Positions 43,294 to 51,162 of a stretch of 64,000 bases of DNA are shown one piece after another (position 1 is the first letter of the stretch; each line of letters starts with the position of its first letter). Both the position numbers and the translations under genes were made by a program. The notes below the pieces were generated by a model. It did not search any database. It had not been told where the DNA came from and saw only the letters and a program-made list of their open reading frames with translations. The stretch comes from Desulfurobacterium atlanticum (GTDB lineage: Bacteria > Aquificota > Aquificia > Desulfurobacteriales > Desulfurobacteriaceae): NCBI RefSeq assembly GCF_900188395.1, contig NZ_FZOB01000003.1:1-64000 (forward strand), read 5' to 3'.

Positions 43294-43597
43294 GTACATT
43301 CCTGAAAGAGGGGATATTTTATGGTTATACTTTTCACCACAAGCAGGGCATGAACAAGCCGGAAAAAGACCTGCTATATGCTTATCTCCCAAACTTTATA
43401 ATGAAAAGACGAACTTAGGTTTATTCTGTCCGATTGAAGTTTCTCTACCGGCTAATTGTCCTGTAAGAGGTGTTATTCTTGCAGATCAGATTCGTAATTT
43501 GGATTGGAATATTAGGAAGGTATCGTTTATAGCAAGGGTTTCTGAAGATACTTTGGAAAGGGTTTTGGAAAAGATTCAATTGCTTTTATTCTATTAG
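43274..43597 (+). CDS. MazF/PemK-type endoribonuclease toxin
   Basis: A protein of 107 residues: YIPERGDILWLYFSPQAGHEQAGKRPAICLSP has the family's G-D-x-x-x-x-x-x-P-x-x-G-x-E-Q-x-G-x-R-P-A block with catalytic Arg, and FIARVSEDTLERVLEKIQLLL the closing helix. It cuts mRNA. Start is uncertain: GTG 43274 lies at the usual distance before the conserved block, while an earlier ATG at 43250 would add eight residues. Confidence 0.9.
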   Translation: MEKKSGKYIPERGDILWLYFSPQAGHEQAGKRPAICLSPKLYNEKTNLGLFCPIEVSLPANCPVRGVILADQIRNLDWNIRKVSFIARVSEDTLERVLEKIQLLLFY

Positions 43598-43629
43598 AGT
43601 AAATTTAGTTGCAAAAACGGCTTTTTCTG

Positions 43630-43666
43630 TCATTCTGAGGGCGCAGCCCGAAGAATCTCTTAAAAT
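43630..43666. repeat. Dispersed repeat copy 1
   Basis: TCATTCTGAGGGC followed by GCAGCCCG and AAGAATCTCTT. A related copy stands at 50741. The core GGGC-GCA-GCCC is a short inverted repeat. It lies in the 107-base gap between mazF and the radical SAM gene. Confidence 0.5.
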
Positions 43667-43704
43667 TTACAGTTCTTTACCTGTTTATAAGCCAAACTTA
43701 AAAT

Positions 43705-45387
43705 TTAAACAGTAATCATATCTTTCACTTTTTCAAGAGCCGGGAAAAGTTTAAGTGCTTCGGCTGTGCTTTTGAACGGTCTTTTCAGGATAATGTCAGA
43801 TGCAGCTTTTTTTGAAATTCCCGGAAGGAAGGAGATAAGCTTTAGTGAAGCAGTGTTAAGGTTAAAGGGAAAGGGCAGCCCTATTAGAGAGCGTTCTCTG
43901 TGGGAAACAACAACGATGTCTATCATCTGTTTTAAGGGTAGTTTATCGGGGATTCTGATAAGCACAGGGTAGGTGGCAAGCTGTCTGCCGAGAGTGTGTC
44001 CGCCGTCATAAGCTTCAAGAAGAACATCTTTTATAACTGTTCCTTTCGGGAATACAGCTTTCATCATCGGAAGGTCTATCTCTTCCCTTACAAACTGCTT
44101 GAATTTTTCAAACTCTTTTTTGAATTTTGTTTTCGGTTTTTTCACCATATCGGCAATATCTGTTCCTTCGAAAACCATCACCTGTCTTATGTTTATACGC
44201 CTTAAAAGAAGGCCGTTGTCAACCACTTTTTTGAGGAAGTCTATATTTTTCCTGAAAGTTTCTTTTGTTTCTCCCGGAAGTCCCACAAGGAAATTTACAC
44301 CGGGTAAAAGTTTGTAAAGGCCGTTTTCTCTCTCTTTAAACCTTCCGATTTCATTAACTATCTTTATCGCTTCAAATATTCCATCAACATCAACTTTGAG
44401 ATTGTTTCTCTTTATAACATCTTCATCGGCACTTTCAAGACCAAAGGCGGCAACATCTCCTTCGGTGTCATAATGTGCTATACATTTTAAAGCTTCTTTT
44501 GATTTTTCAGGAAACCGGTAGATGGTTCCTGCATTAACGTTGTCTATGTGGAGGGTTTTTATCTCTTTTCCTTCTCTTACTCTTTTAAAAAGTGAACATA
44601 TCGCTTCAGGATTTGGCTGTGGGAATTCACCGTCTTCCTTTTTTGACATAAATCCTAAAATGTTTGGCTGTCTGCCTATGCGAAAATACTTTACGCCGTA
44701 GCTGTAAAAAGCTTTAACCTCTTCTTCAACACCTTTAATCGTTCTAAAGTCCGGATTTCCGTAAAATTTTTCGGTACAGTAGGAGCAGTGTTTTTCTCTT
44801 TCGCAGCCCCTGTAAGTTTCTATTTCGCAGATTATATGTGGAAAGTTCGGGTGTTTTTTTACTATAAAAGCACCGCACGGTGCATATCTGTCAATATCTC
44901 TGGCTGTTCTTTTAGCTTTTATCCTTCCGTCAGATAGAGTTTCACCGTTTAAAAGCTTCTTTCCAATAATTTCGGCACACGCTTCAATATCTCCGCTGAC
45001 CACAATATTGTAGTCCGATATATCAAGAGATTTTGCAGCCACCCCTCCTTTCATGGCAAATCCAAACTGTATGGGACCACCGATTATTTTGAATACAGGG
45101 AGTTTCCCGATTTCGGTTATCTCTTTTGCCGTTATAGGTGTTCCTCCGAGGTATCTGCCGGGAACCGTTAAACCTGCAACCACAAACAGTATATCTGCAC
45201 TTTCAACCTTTTCTCTTTCTTTTTCCGATGTTCTGTAAGCGTCAATGGTTGTGTATTCTATGGATTCTTCAGGAATTCCTGCACATACAAGAGCCCCTGC
45301 TATGTATCTTGGATATGTAGCAAGATACGGAGGGACTCCAAGGCAGGTTGGTTCATCAACGTATCCGTCAAGAATGGTTATTCTCAA
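43705..45387 (-). CDS. B12-type radical SAM protein with C-terminal HhH region
   Basis: A 560-residue radical SAM protein. The N-terminal 170 residues resemble a cobalamin-binding-like Rossmann domain ([30 protein letters not shown]) without a clear DxHxxG. The cluster motif is [10 protein letters not shown] near residue 195 (C-x6-C-x2-C rather than C-x3-C-x2-C), so spacing is atypical. [13 protein letters not shown] near residue 368 is the usual late barrel element. The last 60 residues ([24 protein letters not shown]) are a helix-hairpin-helix. Similar architecture is common in archaea. It overlaps the antiporter gene by 20 bases. Substrate unknown. Confidence 0.75.
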   Translation of the reverse strand: MRITILDGYVDEPTCLGVPPYLATYPRYIAGALVCAGIPEESIEYTTIDAYRTSEKEREKVESADILFVVAGLTVPGRYLGGTPITAKEITEIGKLPVFKIIGGPIQFGFAMKGGVAAKSLDISDYNIVVSGDIEACAEIIGKKLLNGETLSDGRIKAKRTARDIDRYAPCGAFIVKKHPNFPHIICEIETYRGCEREKHCSYCTEKFYGNPDFRTIKGVEEEVKAFYSYGVKYFRIGRQPNILGFMSKKEDGEFPQPNPEAICSLFKRVREGKEIKTLHIDNVNAGTIYRFPEKSKEALKCIAHYDTEGDVAAFGLESADEDVIKRNNLKVDVDGIFEAIKIVNEIGRFKERENGLYKLLPGVNFLVGLPGETKETFRKNIDFLKKVVDNGLLLRRINIRQVMVFEGTDIADMVKKPKTKFKKEFEKFKQFVREEIDLPMMKAVFPKGTVIKDVLLEAYDGGHTLGRQLATYPVLIRIPDKLPLKQMIDIVVVSHRERSLIGLPFPFNLNTASLKLISFLPGISKKAASDIILKRPFKSTAEALKLFPALEKVKDMITV

Positions 45388-46540
45388 CCTTGCTTCCTTT
45401 ATTAAGAATGTTAAAAAATACGGGAGAGATGATACCTGTGATTATAGCAAGAAGAATGAGAGCGGCTTCTGTGTGGTGGTCTATAAGGTTAAGAGCTTTG
45501 CCCATTTCAGCTGTAACGATAACGAGAGTCAGCGGTGCAGAAAGGAGAAATCCTGCTGAAACAGCACGCTTGAAACTTATTCCTGTTAAAATCATAAGCA
45601 GAGAAGGGAGTATTTTTGCAAGATAACTGCCAAGTATCAGAAGTCCTAAAAGCATTAGAAGATGGGTATCAAGGCCGGGCATTTTAAATTTAATTCCTAC
45701 ATAGATAAAAAATACAGGAATTAAAAAGCCAAAACTTATTCCTGAGAGCTTTTCCTCTATCTTTTCTGTGTTCGGGAATACTGTTGAAAATATCATTCCA
45801 GCGATAAATGCTCCAAGTATCGGTTCCACATCTATTAAAGTGGCAAGGGCTGAAAGAGCGAACATTATAGCTATACTTATTCTTGCTCCGATTTCAGTTG
45901 GATTTTTTTCAAAGTAGATTTTTATCTCTTCGGGATACCACCACATAAGGCTTTTAAGAATTATAAGAATAACTCTTGCTACTATAAAAAAAGCTATAAG
46001 TTGTCCTATTTTGATAAAAAATGTTACTCCGAATCCAAACTTTACAAGGATGGAGTATATCGTAAGAACAAAGATACTTAAGAATTCTCCTGCTGTGCCT
46101 GTCAGAAAAACAAGTTTTCCGTAAGGAGATGAGAGCTGTCCTATTTCTCTTAAAACAGAAACGATAATGCCGACAGAAACCGCTCCTATCGCTATGGAAA
46201 CTATCGGTTTAAGATGGAAGAAACCTCCGAACGCAAAGGCTACTGTAAATATTAGAATGGGTATTGTAAAAACGACAAACTTTTCTCTTCCAGAAAGCTC
46301 CCTTATTTCTGAAAGTTTAACTTCAAGTCCTGCCATAAACATAAGCACAAGAAAGCCAAAATTTGATAAAAAATCAAGCCACTGGGATTGGTGAATTAGC
46401 TGGAGGAAGGAATTTCCTAATATAATACCGTATATAACCTCTCCAACAGCTACAGGAATTCTTAAAAGGTTACTTATAAAAGGTGCAAGAAATATACCTG
46501 TTGTTAAAAGCACAATTGAAACTACCAGACTTTTATCCAT
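45368..46540 (-). CDS. CPA2-family cation:proton antiporter
   Basis: A 390-residue membrane protein with about 12 helices. The KefB/NapA-like core is visible: FGFLVLMFMAGLEVKL near residue 62, then LTGTAGEFLSIF and AFIAGMIFSTVFP near residue 250. It probably exchanges Na+ or K+ for protons. Its start overlaps the stop of the KTN-USP gene by 1 base, and that protein is the likely gate of the transport. Confidence 0.88.
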   Translation of the reverse strand: MDKSLVVSIVLLTTGIFLAPFISNLLRIPVAVGEVIYGIILGNSFLQLIHQSQWLDFLSNFGFLVLMFMAGLEVKLSEIRELSGREKFVVFTIPILIFTVAFAFGGFFHLKPIVSIAIGAVSVGIIVSVLREIGQLSSPYGKLVFLTGTAGEFLSIFVLTIYSILVKFGFGVTFFIKIGQLIAFFIVARVILIILKSLMWWYPEEIKIYFEKNPTEIGARISIAIMFALSALATLIDVEPILGAFIAGMIFSTVFPNTEKIEEKLSGISFGFLIPVFFIYVGIKFKMPGLDTHLLMLLGLLILGSYLAKILPSLLMILTGISFKRAVSAGFLLSAPLTLVIVTAEMGKALNLIDHHTEAALILLAIITGIISPVFFNILNKGSKVENNHS

Positions 46541-47967
46541 TATTCACCTACACATGTTAGTAGTGTTGAACATTTTGTTCTGTGAACCATATGATAAGGG
46601 GGATAAGGATTGAACCAGTTTGTTTTTTTACCTTTTCTTGCTCCTATGATAGCAAGATCAAACTTTTTACTGAGTTTAGCAACTTCTGTAACAGGATTTC
46701 CCTCTTTGAGAATGAACTTTATGTCCTGCTTATAAAGGTTTGCAAACTTTATTATTTTATCACTTATGATTCTTATCTTCTCTTCATCAGCGCTTTTATC
46801 GGATGTTACGTAAACAACAGAAATTTTTGCTTCTATCTGGAGAGAGATTTCTATTCCTATTTCAAGAGCTCGGTATCCGTTAAATGAACCTGAAACAGGG
46901 ACGAGAATGTTTTTATATGGAGCAGTTCCTCTTCCTATAAGAACTGGAGTAACTGTTTCTTCAGCAACTTCAATAGGAAAACTTCTTTTACCAAAGAATA
47001 GAGGAAATTCCTTATAAATATCAGGAAGAACTATTATTCCCACATCTTCGTCTTTTGCTTTCTCTATGAACTCTTTTTCACAAAACTGTAAAGTTTCTAT
47101 TTTAAGTGTCTGGTCTGGTGCTTCTGTTGAGAATATCTGTTTAAGATGCTCTTTCTCTTCATTAAAGCATGTATATACAGCAATTAGGTTTATCTTTGTA
47201 TTTTTCCCCATAAATGTAGCATCTTTTACAGCCACCATATTTTGGTGGTTGTTTTCTTTTAGAAGAATTATCTCTTCTGAACCAAATTGAGCGGGAAACT
47301 GAGCTTCACCTGAGCGGATAAGTCCAACTATATGTTTCAGAATTTTTGGTTCTCCGATGATTAAAACTTTGTCACCGGGTTTTATTACGGTCTTTTTGCT
47401 TGGGAGGAGTAATTTATTGTCTCTGTAAATGGCTGCGATTTTCCATCTTCTTGAGCTGAATTTTGTAACGGGATATCCTACAAGCATTGATGTTGGCAAT
47501 ATGGTTACTTCTACTATTTCACCTTTTCCAAGACCTATGTTGGTTGCTGCTACGACTCCTGATGATATTCTTCTTTCAAGTTGAGAAGCTGTAGCAACCG
47601 CTTTATTTATACATTCTATTTCTTCTTTTTCAAACCATTTATCGTGGTCTACATGGTTTGATACTGCAAAGATTGAAGGGACGTTTTCCTCTTTTGCTAT
47701 TCTGCACGCTTCAAGGTTTGCTTCATCATCTCCTGTACAGGCAACAAAAACCTTCGCATCCTCTAATCCTGCCCTTTTTAAAATTAATTTGCTTGTTCCA
47801 TCCCCCTGTATTAGGGTGGTTCTGTTCAAAGCCCCACTGTCAAGAAGTTCAATGATTTGCTTAAGCTTATTTTCGTCGTTATCAATTATGGTTATCTCCC
47901 ACTCTTTTTTTACTCTTTTTACCAACTCTTTCCCGACCTGGCCGGCACCAACGATTACTATTTTCAC
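46540..47967 (-). CDS. KTN (TrkA-N) and universal-stress-protein fusion regulator
   Basis: A protein of 475 residues. A TrkA-N Rossmann domain begins IVIVGAGQVGKELV (G-x-G-x-x-G) and includes LIQGDGTSKLIL and ACTGDDEANLEA; a TrkA-C-like part follows (VEVTILPTSMLVG, residues about 150-225). After a linker, residues about 340-475 form a USP-like alpha/beta domain (NILVPVSGSFNGYRALEIGI, LAIIGARKGKK). GTG 47967 after GGGAGATATT is the likely start; ATG 47991 is earlier. KTN domains sense NAD(H) or ATP and gate ion transporters, fitting the antiporter it overlaps. Confidence 0.82.
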   Translation of the reverse strand: MKIVIVGAGQVGKELVKRVKKEWEITIIDNDENKLKQIIELLDSGALNRTTLIQGDGTSKLILKRAGLEDAKVFVACTGDDEANLEACRIAKEENVPSIFAVSNHVDHDKWFEKEEIECINKAVATASQLERRISSGVVAATNIGLGKGEIVEVTILPTSMLVGYPVTKFSSRRWKIAAIYRDNKLLLPSKKTVIKPGDKVLIIGEPKILKHIVGLIRSGEAQFPAQFGSEEIILLKENNHQNMVAVKDATFMGKNTKINLIAVYTCFNEEKEHLKQIFSTEAPDQTLKIETLQFCEKEFIEKAKDEDVGIIVLPDIYKEFPLFFGKRSFPIEVAEETVTPVLIGRGTAPYKNILVPVSGSFNGYRALEIGIEISLQIEAKISVVYVTSDKSADEEKIRIISDKIIKFANLYKQDIKFILKEGNPVTEVAKLSKKFDLAIIGARKGKKTNWFNPYPPYHMVHRTKCSTLLTCVGE

Positions 47968-48098
47968 AATATCTCCCTGATTTTTGCACACCTATATAAG
48001 TTTCCATAATTTTATAAAAAATATTTGATCTTGTCCTTAAGGTAGGATATAAAGGTTTTTAAAAATAGAAATCATTTTTAATAATATCTAAATGGTGC

Positions 48099-48126
48099 TT
48101 GACATGCAATGCTTGATTCATAAATT
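48099..48126 (+). promoter_or_regulatory. Promoter of the sufCB operon
   Basis: TTGACA at 48099-48104 and TAAATT at 48121-48126 are separated by 16 bases, 32 bases before the sufC start. An AGGAGG site lies at 48147-48152. No clear IscR-type site is seen. Confidence 0.6.
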
Positions 48127-48158
48127 ACAATATCAGAAAGGTAATCAGGAGGTTAAAT

Positions 48159-48908
48159 ATGGAGATACCGGTACTTGCGTTAAATGATGTAAAGTTGAAA
48201 GTGGAGGATAAGGAAATTTTAAGGGGTGTTAATCTTACAATCAACAAAGGTGAGCTTCATGCTATTCTCGGCCCAAATGGTGCAGGTAAATCTACACTGG
48301 CATCTTTGATTATGGGAATTAACGGTCTTTCAGAGCCGACTTCCGGAGAGATTATTTTTAAAGATAAACTGATAAATGGACTTTCCATATATGAAAGGGC
48401 AAGGCTGGGTTTAACTCTTGCATGGCAGGAACCTGCAAGATTTGAAGGATTGACGATAGAGGATTATCTAAAAATTTCAGGCAAAAATAATCCGGATCTT
48501 GATATAGATAAGTGCCTTGAAGCTGTTGGTCTTGACCCAAAAGTATATCTTAAAAGGTTTGTTGATGAATCACTTTCTGGAGGTGAAAGAAAGAGAGTTG
48601 AGCTTGCCAGTATTCTTGCAATGAAACCGGATTTTGCAGTGCTTGATGAGATAGATTCCGGAATAGATTTTACGTCTATAGAGGATTTTCAGGGTGTTCT
48701 TCAGGAGATGAAAAATGATGGAATTACGATTTTGATGATAACACACAACGAAAAACTTCTCTCTTCTGCCGATAGAGCCTCTCTTCTCTGTAATGGAAAA
48801 GTTATAAAAACATCAGATCCTGAAACGATAAAAAAGCAGTTTGAAGAGTGTAAAGTGTGTGAAGTTCTTGATTTTGAACAGAAAGAAACCCATAAGGAGG
48901 AAGGATAA
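48159..48908 (+). CDS. sufC: SufC-type Fe-S assembly ATPase
   Basis: A 249-residue ABC ATPase. Walker A GPNGAGKST near residue 38, LSGGERKRVELASIL near residue 140 (the SufC signature with G-G-E-R-K-R), and Walker B FAVLDEIDSGIDF. SufC works with SufB and SufD in building Fe-S clusters and lacks membrane partners. Only one further suf gene, the sufB-like one, follows it; no sufS, sufU or separate sufD is here. Its stop overlaps the next start by 1 base. Confidence 0.93.
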   Translation: MEIPVLALNDVKLKVEDKEILRGVNLTINKGELHAILGPNGAGKSTLASLIMGINGLSEPTSGEIIFKDKLINGLSIYERARLGLTLAWQEPARFEGLTIEDYLKISGKNNPDLDIDKCLEAVGLDPKVYLKRFVDESLSGGERKRVELASILAMKPDFAVLDEIDSGIDFTSIEDFQGVLQEMKNDGITILMITHNEKLLSSADRASLLCNGKVIKTSDPETIKKQFEECKVCEVLDFEQKETHKEEG

Positions 48909-49834
48909 TGAAAGGGACAAAAAACGGTATTTTAGATAATCTTTTTGGTCTGGGGCTTCCAAAGGATATTCTCAAAAATCCTTCTGTAATAATAGAAGGG
49001 CATGATGTTATTAGAGAAGTTCCCTATCCGGGTATAGTTCTTGAAAAACAGCTTTTTGATGATAGAGTTGATGTAACTCTTACAGTTTTACCCGGGGTAA
49101 AGGTTGACAAACCGGTTCATTTCTGCCTTTCAAAACTTGGAACCGGTGACCAGCTTGTTAATATAGAAGTTAACGTCGGTAAGGATGCGGATATAAAACT
49201 TATTTCTCATTGCGCTTTTAAAGGTGGAAAAATAAACCATAGAAGTAAGACGAAATTTAAAGTGGCAAAAAATGCTTCTCTTGATGTTACAGAAATTCAT
49301 TACCACTCTGAAGATACCGATATTTTAATTGATGCGTATGCTGAAGGTGTTGTTGAGGAAAGAGGATTTTATAAAAGTCTTTTCAAGATAAACACTGTGA
49401 AGGCTGGTAAAGTTAACATTAAATATAAAGTGGATGTTATGGATTATGCGAATGTTGATATTGAGGCAAAGATTGCCGGAAAAGATGGTGATGAAATCTA
49501 TGTAACAGATGTTATCTATCTTAAAGGGAAATATTCCCGTGCTATAGCAAAAAGCAGGCTTATGGCTCTTGGGAATACAGTTGCAGAGTTTTACGGTGAA
49601 ACTTATGGTTTAGGTGATTATTCAAGAGGGCATATAGACTGTTCTGAGGTTATAAGAAGTAATGATGCAAAACTGAAAGCTGTCCCTATTGTGGTTGTGA
49701 ATAATGAGACTGCTAAGGTCACCCATGAAGCTGCGATAGGTAGTCTTGACAAGAAACAGCTTGAGACTCTTATGGCAAGAGGATTAACAGAAGATGAAGC
49801 TGTTGAAGTTATAGTTCAGGGAATGTTAAGATAA
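48908..49834 (+). CDS. SufB/SufD-family Fe-S assembly protein, short form
   Basis: A 308-residue protein with the beta-helix core of SufB/SufD: FKVAKNASLDVTEIHYHSED, then VDVMDYANVDIEAKIAGKDG, RAIAKSRLMALGNTVAEFYGETYGLGDYSRGHIDCSEVIRSND and TAKVTHEAAIGSLDKKQLETLMARGLTEDEAVEVIVQGML, where the H-E-A..G-x-x-x-x-x-q-l-x-L-x-x-R-G-l ending is diagnostic. It is much shorter than SufB (about 470) but fits the two-gene SufCB (SMS) systems of anaerobes. Co-transcribed with sufC. Confidence 0.85.
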   Translation: MKGTKNGILDNLFGLGLPKDILKNPSVIIEGHDVIREVPYPGIVLEKQLFDDRVDVTLTVLPGVKVDKPVHFCLSKLGTGDQLVNIEVNVGKDADIKLISHCAFKGGKINHRSKTKFKVAKNASLDVTEIHYHSEDTDILIDAYAEGVVEERGFYKSLFKINTVKAGKVNIKYKVDVMDYANVDIEAKIAGKDGDEIYVTDVIYLKGKYSRAIAKSRLMALGNTVAEFYGETYGLGDYSRGHIDCSEVIRSNDAKLKAVPIVVVNNETAKVTHEAAIGSLDKKQLETLMARGLTEDEAVEVIVQGMLR

Positions 49835-49838
49835 GTTG

Positions 49839-49865
49839 TGGTATAATGAGAATTGTTATTAATAA
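49839..49865 (+). promoter_or_regulatory. Extended -10 promoter and palindrome before superoxide reductase
   Basis: TGGTATAAT at 49839-49847 is an extended -10 element. Ten bases downstream a perfect AT palindrome TTATTAATAA lies at 49856-49865, where a repressor could sit. It starts within 5 bases of the sufB stop. Confidence 0.45.
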
Positions 49866-49890
49866 TCTAAACGATTTAAAGGAGGTAGCA

Positions 49891-50223
49891 ATGAAAGTAT
49901 TTGGACCAGAACCGGAAGGAAAGAGAAAGCATACTCCAGTAGTTGAGGCACCGGCAAAAGTTAAGAAGGGTGAGTGGTTTGATGTGAAAGTTGTTGTTGG
50001 TAAAGACATTCCACATCCAAACACAAAAGAACACTGGATAGAGTTTGTTTCTCTCTGGGCAGGGAACTTTTTAGTTGCAAAAGCATCTTTTGAAGCTGAA
50101 AAGGCAGCTTCTGAAGTTGTGTTTAAGGTGAAGCTTGAGGAAACAGCTACTTTAACAGCACATGCTTACTGTAACCTTCACGGTCTCTGGCACAGCGAAG
50201 AAGTTACAGTTGAGGTTGAGTAA
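49891..50223 (+). CDS. Superoxide reductase (neelaredoxin type)
   Basis: A protein of 110 residues with the class II superoxide reductase fold. The iron ligands are visible: His in KRKHTPVV near residue 14, His in IPHPNTKEHWIEF (two His) and Cys and His in HAYCNLHGLWHS, with the flexible-loop Glu/Lys in GPEPEGKRKH. It reduces superoxide to peroxide without making oxygen, typical of anaerobes. I choose ATG 49891 with AAAGGAGG over the earlier ATG at 49846. It follows sufCB and may be partly read through from there. Confidence 0.93.
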   Translation: MKVFGPEPEGKRKHTPVVEAPAKVKKGEWFDVKVVVGKDIPHPNTKEHWIEFVSLWAGNFLVAKASFEAEKAASEVVFKVKLEETATLTAHAYCNLHGLWHSEEVTVEVE

Positions 50224-50224
50224 T

Positions 50225-50249
50225 AAAAAGGGGGCAAAGCCCCCTTTTT
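50225..50249. terminator. Bidirectional terminator
   Basis: AAAAAGGGGGC-AAA-GCCCCCTTTTT, an 11-base perfect stem with a T run on either strand, between the superoxide reductase gene and the converging NifX-like gene. Confidence 0.9.
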
Positions 50250-50252
50250 ATC

Positions 50253-50606
50253 TTAAAAATGTCTGTATGATATTTTTGCTTTTCCTTCTTTAAAATAACT
50301 TATTGCTTCTTCTGTGTTTTCAATTTCAGCTGGAAGTTTATAAACAGCTATTTTTCTCATAATAAGTTTTAAGAAAGGTGCTTCAGCTATTTCAGCTGTT
50401 AAAAGTGCGTCAATGCTGTTTTCTGCAAGAAGGTCTGCTGCATTTTTCCCTTCACCACATCCACTTTTACATCCACCGCATGCGTAGATATTCTTTAGAA
50501 AATTAATTTCTTCTGTTTCAGTATCATAAATTAGAAACTGTGGAGCGGTGCCAAACACCTTTAATATTTTTTTCCTACTTTCGTCAACAGGTATTGCCAG
50601 TTTCAT
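50253..50606 (-). CDS. NifB/NifX-domain protein
   Basis: A 117-residue protein of the dinitrogenase iron-molybdenum cofactor family. LAIPVDESRKKILKVFGTAPQFLIYD is the usual start, and NIYACGGCKSGCGEGKNAADLLAEN carries a four-cysteine-rich loop (C-G-G-C-x-x-x-C). Stand-alone members exist in many non-fixing anaerobes, where their role is unclear; no nif gene is near. It may bind an Fe-S or metal cofactor. It shares the terminator with the superoxide reductase gene and has an AAGGAGAG site before ATG. Confidence 0.8.
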   Translation of the reverse strand: MKLAIPVDESRKKILKVFGTAPQFLIYDTETEEINFLKNIYACGGCKSGCGEGKNAADLLAENSIDALLTAEIAEAPFLKLIMRKIAVYKLPAEIENTEEAISYFKEGKAKISYRHF

Positions 50607-50740
50607 TCCACTCTCCTTATCTGTAAGTTTTGGAAAAATTTAGTTAATTCTTAAGGACAATCTTTGACCTTCCTCAAATTTGAGGCTATTTTCAAATTTT
50701 GTCTTTCGGCTTCAAAAAAACCATAGAATAATTTTATGGG

Positions 50741-50774
50741 TCATCCTGAGGGCTAAGTCTGGAGAATCTTTTAG
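50741..50774. repeat. Dispersed repeat copy 2
   Basis: TCATCCTGAGGGC, a variable centre, then GAGAATCTTTTAG. It resembles the copy at 43630 in both ends but has a different middle. It sits in the gap before the CsoR-family gene. Confidence 0.45.
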
Positions 50775-50834
50775 AATACATAGTTGTTTTTTTGATTTGT
50801 CTATTCTTGACATTTTATCTTTCAGGTCATATAC

Positions 50835-50852
50835 TATACCCCGTAGGGTATA
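50835..50852. promoter_or_regulatory. CsoR-family operator
   Basis: TATACCC-CGTA-GGGTATA is an 18-base inverted repeat with perfect 7-base arms, just before the ribosome site of the CsoR-family gene. CsoR and CstR operators are GC-centred palindromes of this kind (ATACCC...GGGTAT), so this is almost certainly an autoregulatory site that also governs the next gene. Confidence 0.8.
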
Positions 50853-50865
50853 TATGGAGGGAATG

Positions 50866-51141
50866 ATGGTTGATGTGAACAAAGAGGAAAAAAGAAAAAT
50901 TATTCAAAGACTGAAGAGGATAGAGGGACAGATAAGAGGACTGCAGAGAATGATAGAAGAGGGAAATAATTGTGAGGATGTTCTTATTCAGCTTTCTGCA
51001 GTCAAAAATGCGATGGAGAACCTTGGGATAGTTATTTTGGAAAGTTATCTGAAACATTGTGTTTTTAAAGATGAAAGCCTTTCTCCTGAAAAGGAGAGGG
51101 AGCTTGAAGCAGCCTTAAAACTTTTGAAACGACTTAAATAA
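50866..51141 (+). CDS. CsoR/CstR-family repressor
   Basis: A protein of 91 residues, all helical. KRKIIQRLKRIEGQIRGLQRMIEEGNNCEDVLIQLSA is the family core. The first ligand Cys is present (N-N-C-E-D) and the second in ESYLKHCV, 29 residues later as in CsoR. The copper ligand His that stands four residues before the second Cys is Tyr here (E-S-Y-L-K-H-C), so the C-H-C copper site is incomplete and a CstR-like persulfide sensor is more likely. ATG 50866 (spacing to GGAGGG) is preferred; ATG 50863 precedes it. The oxidoreductase gene follows at 21 bases. Confidence 0.85.
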   Translation: MVDVNKEEKRKIIQRLKRIEGQIRGLQRMIEEGNNCEDVLIQLSAVKNAMENLGIVILESYLKHCVFKDESLSPEKERELEAALKLLKRLK

Positions 51142-51162
51142 GATTAATTAATGGAGGATGGT

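Noticed and set aside
31351-43597. Prophage or integrative element
   Set aside because: No integrase, transposase, portal, capsid or att-like repeats are seen; the content is restriction-like, SIR2-like and toxin-antitoxin genes only.
50253-50606. Evidence for nitrogen fixation
   Set aside because: The NifX-like domain is alone; no nifHDK, nifB or nifEN is present, and stand-alone members are common in non-fixers.
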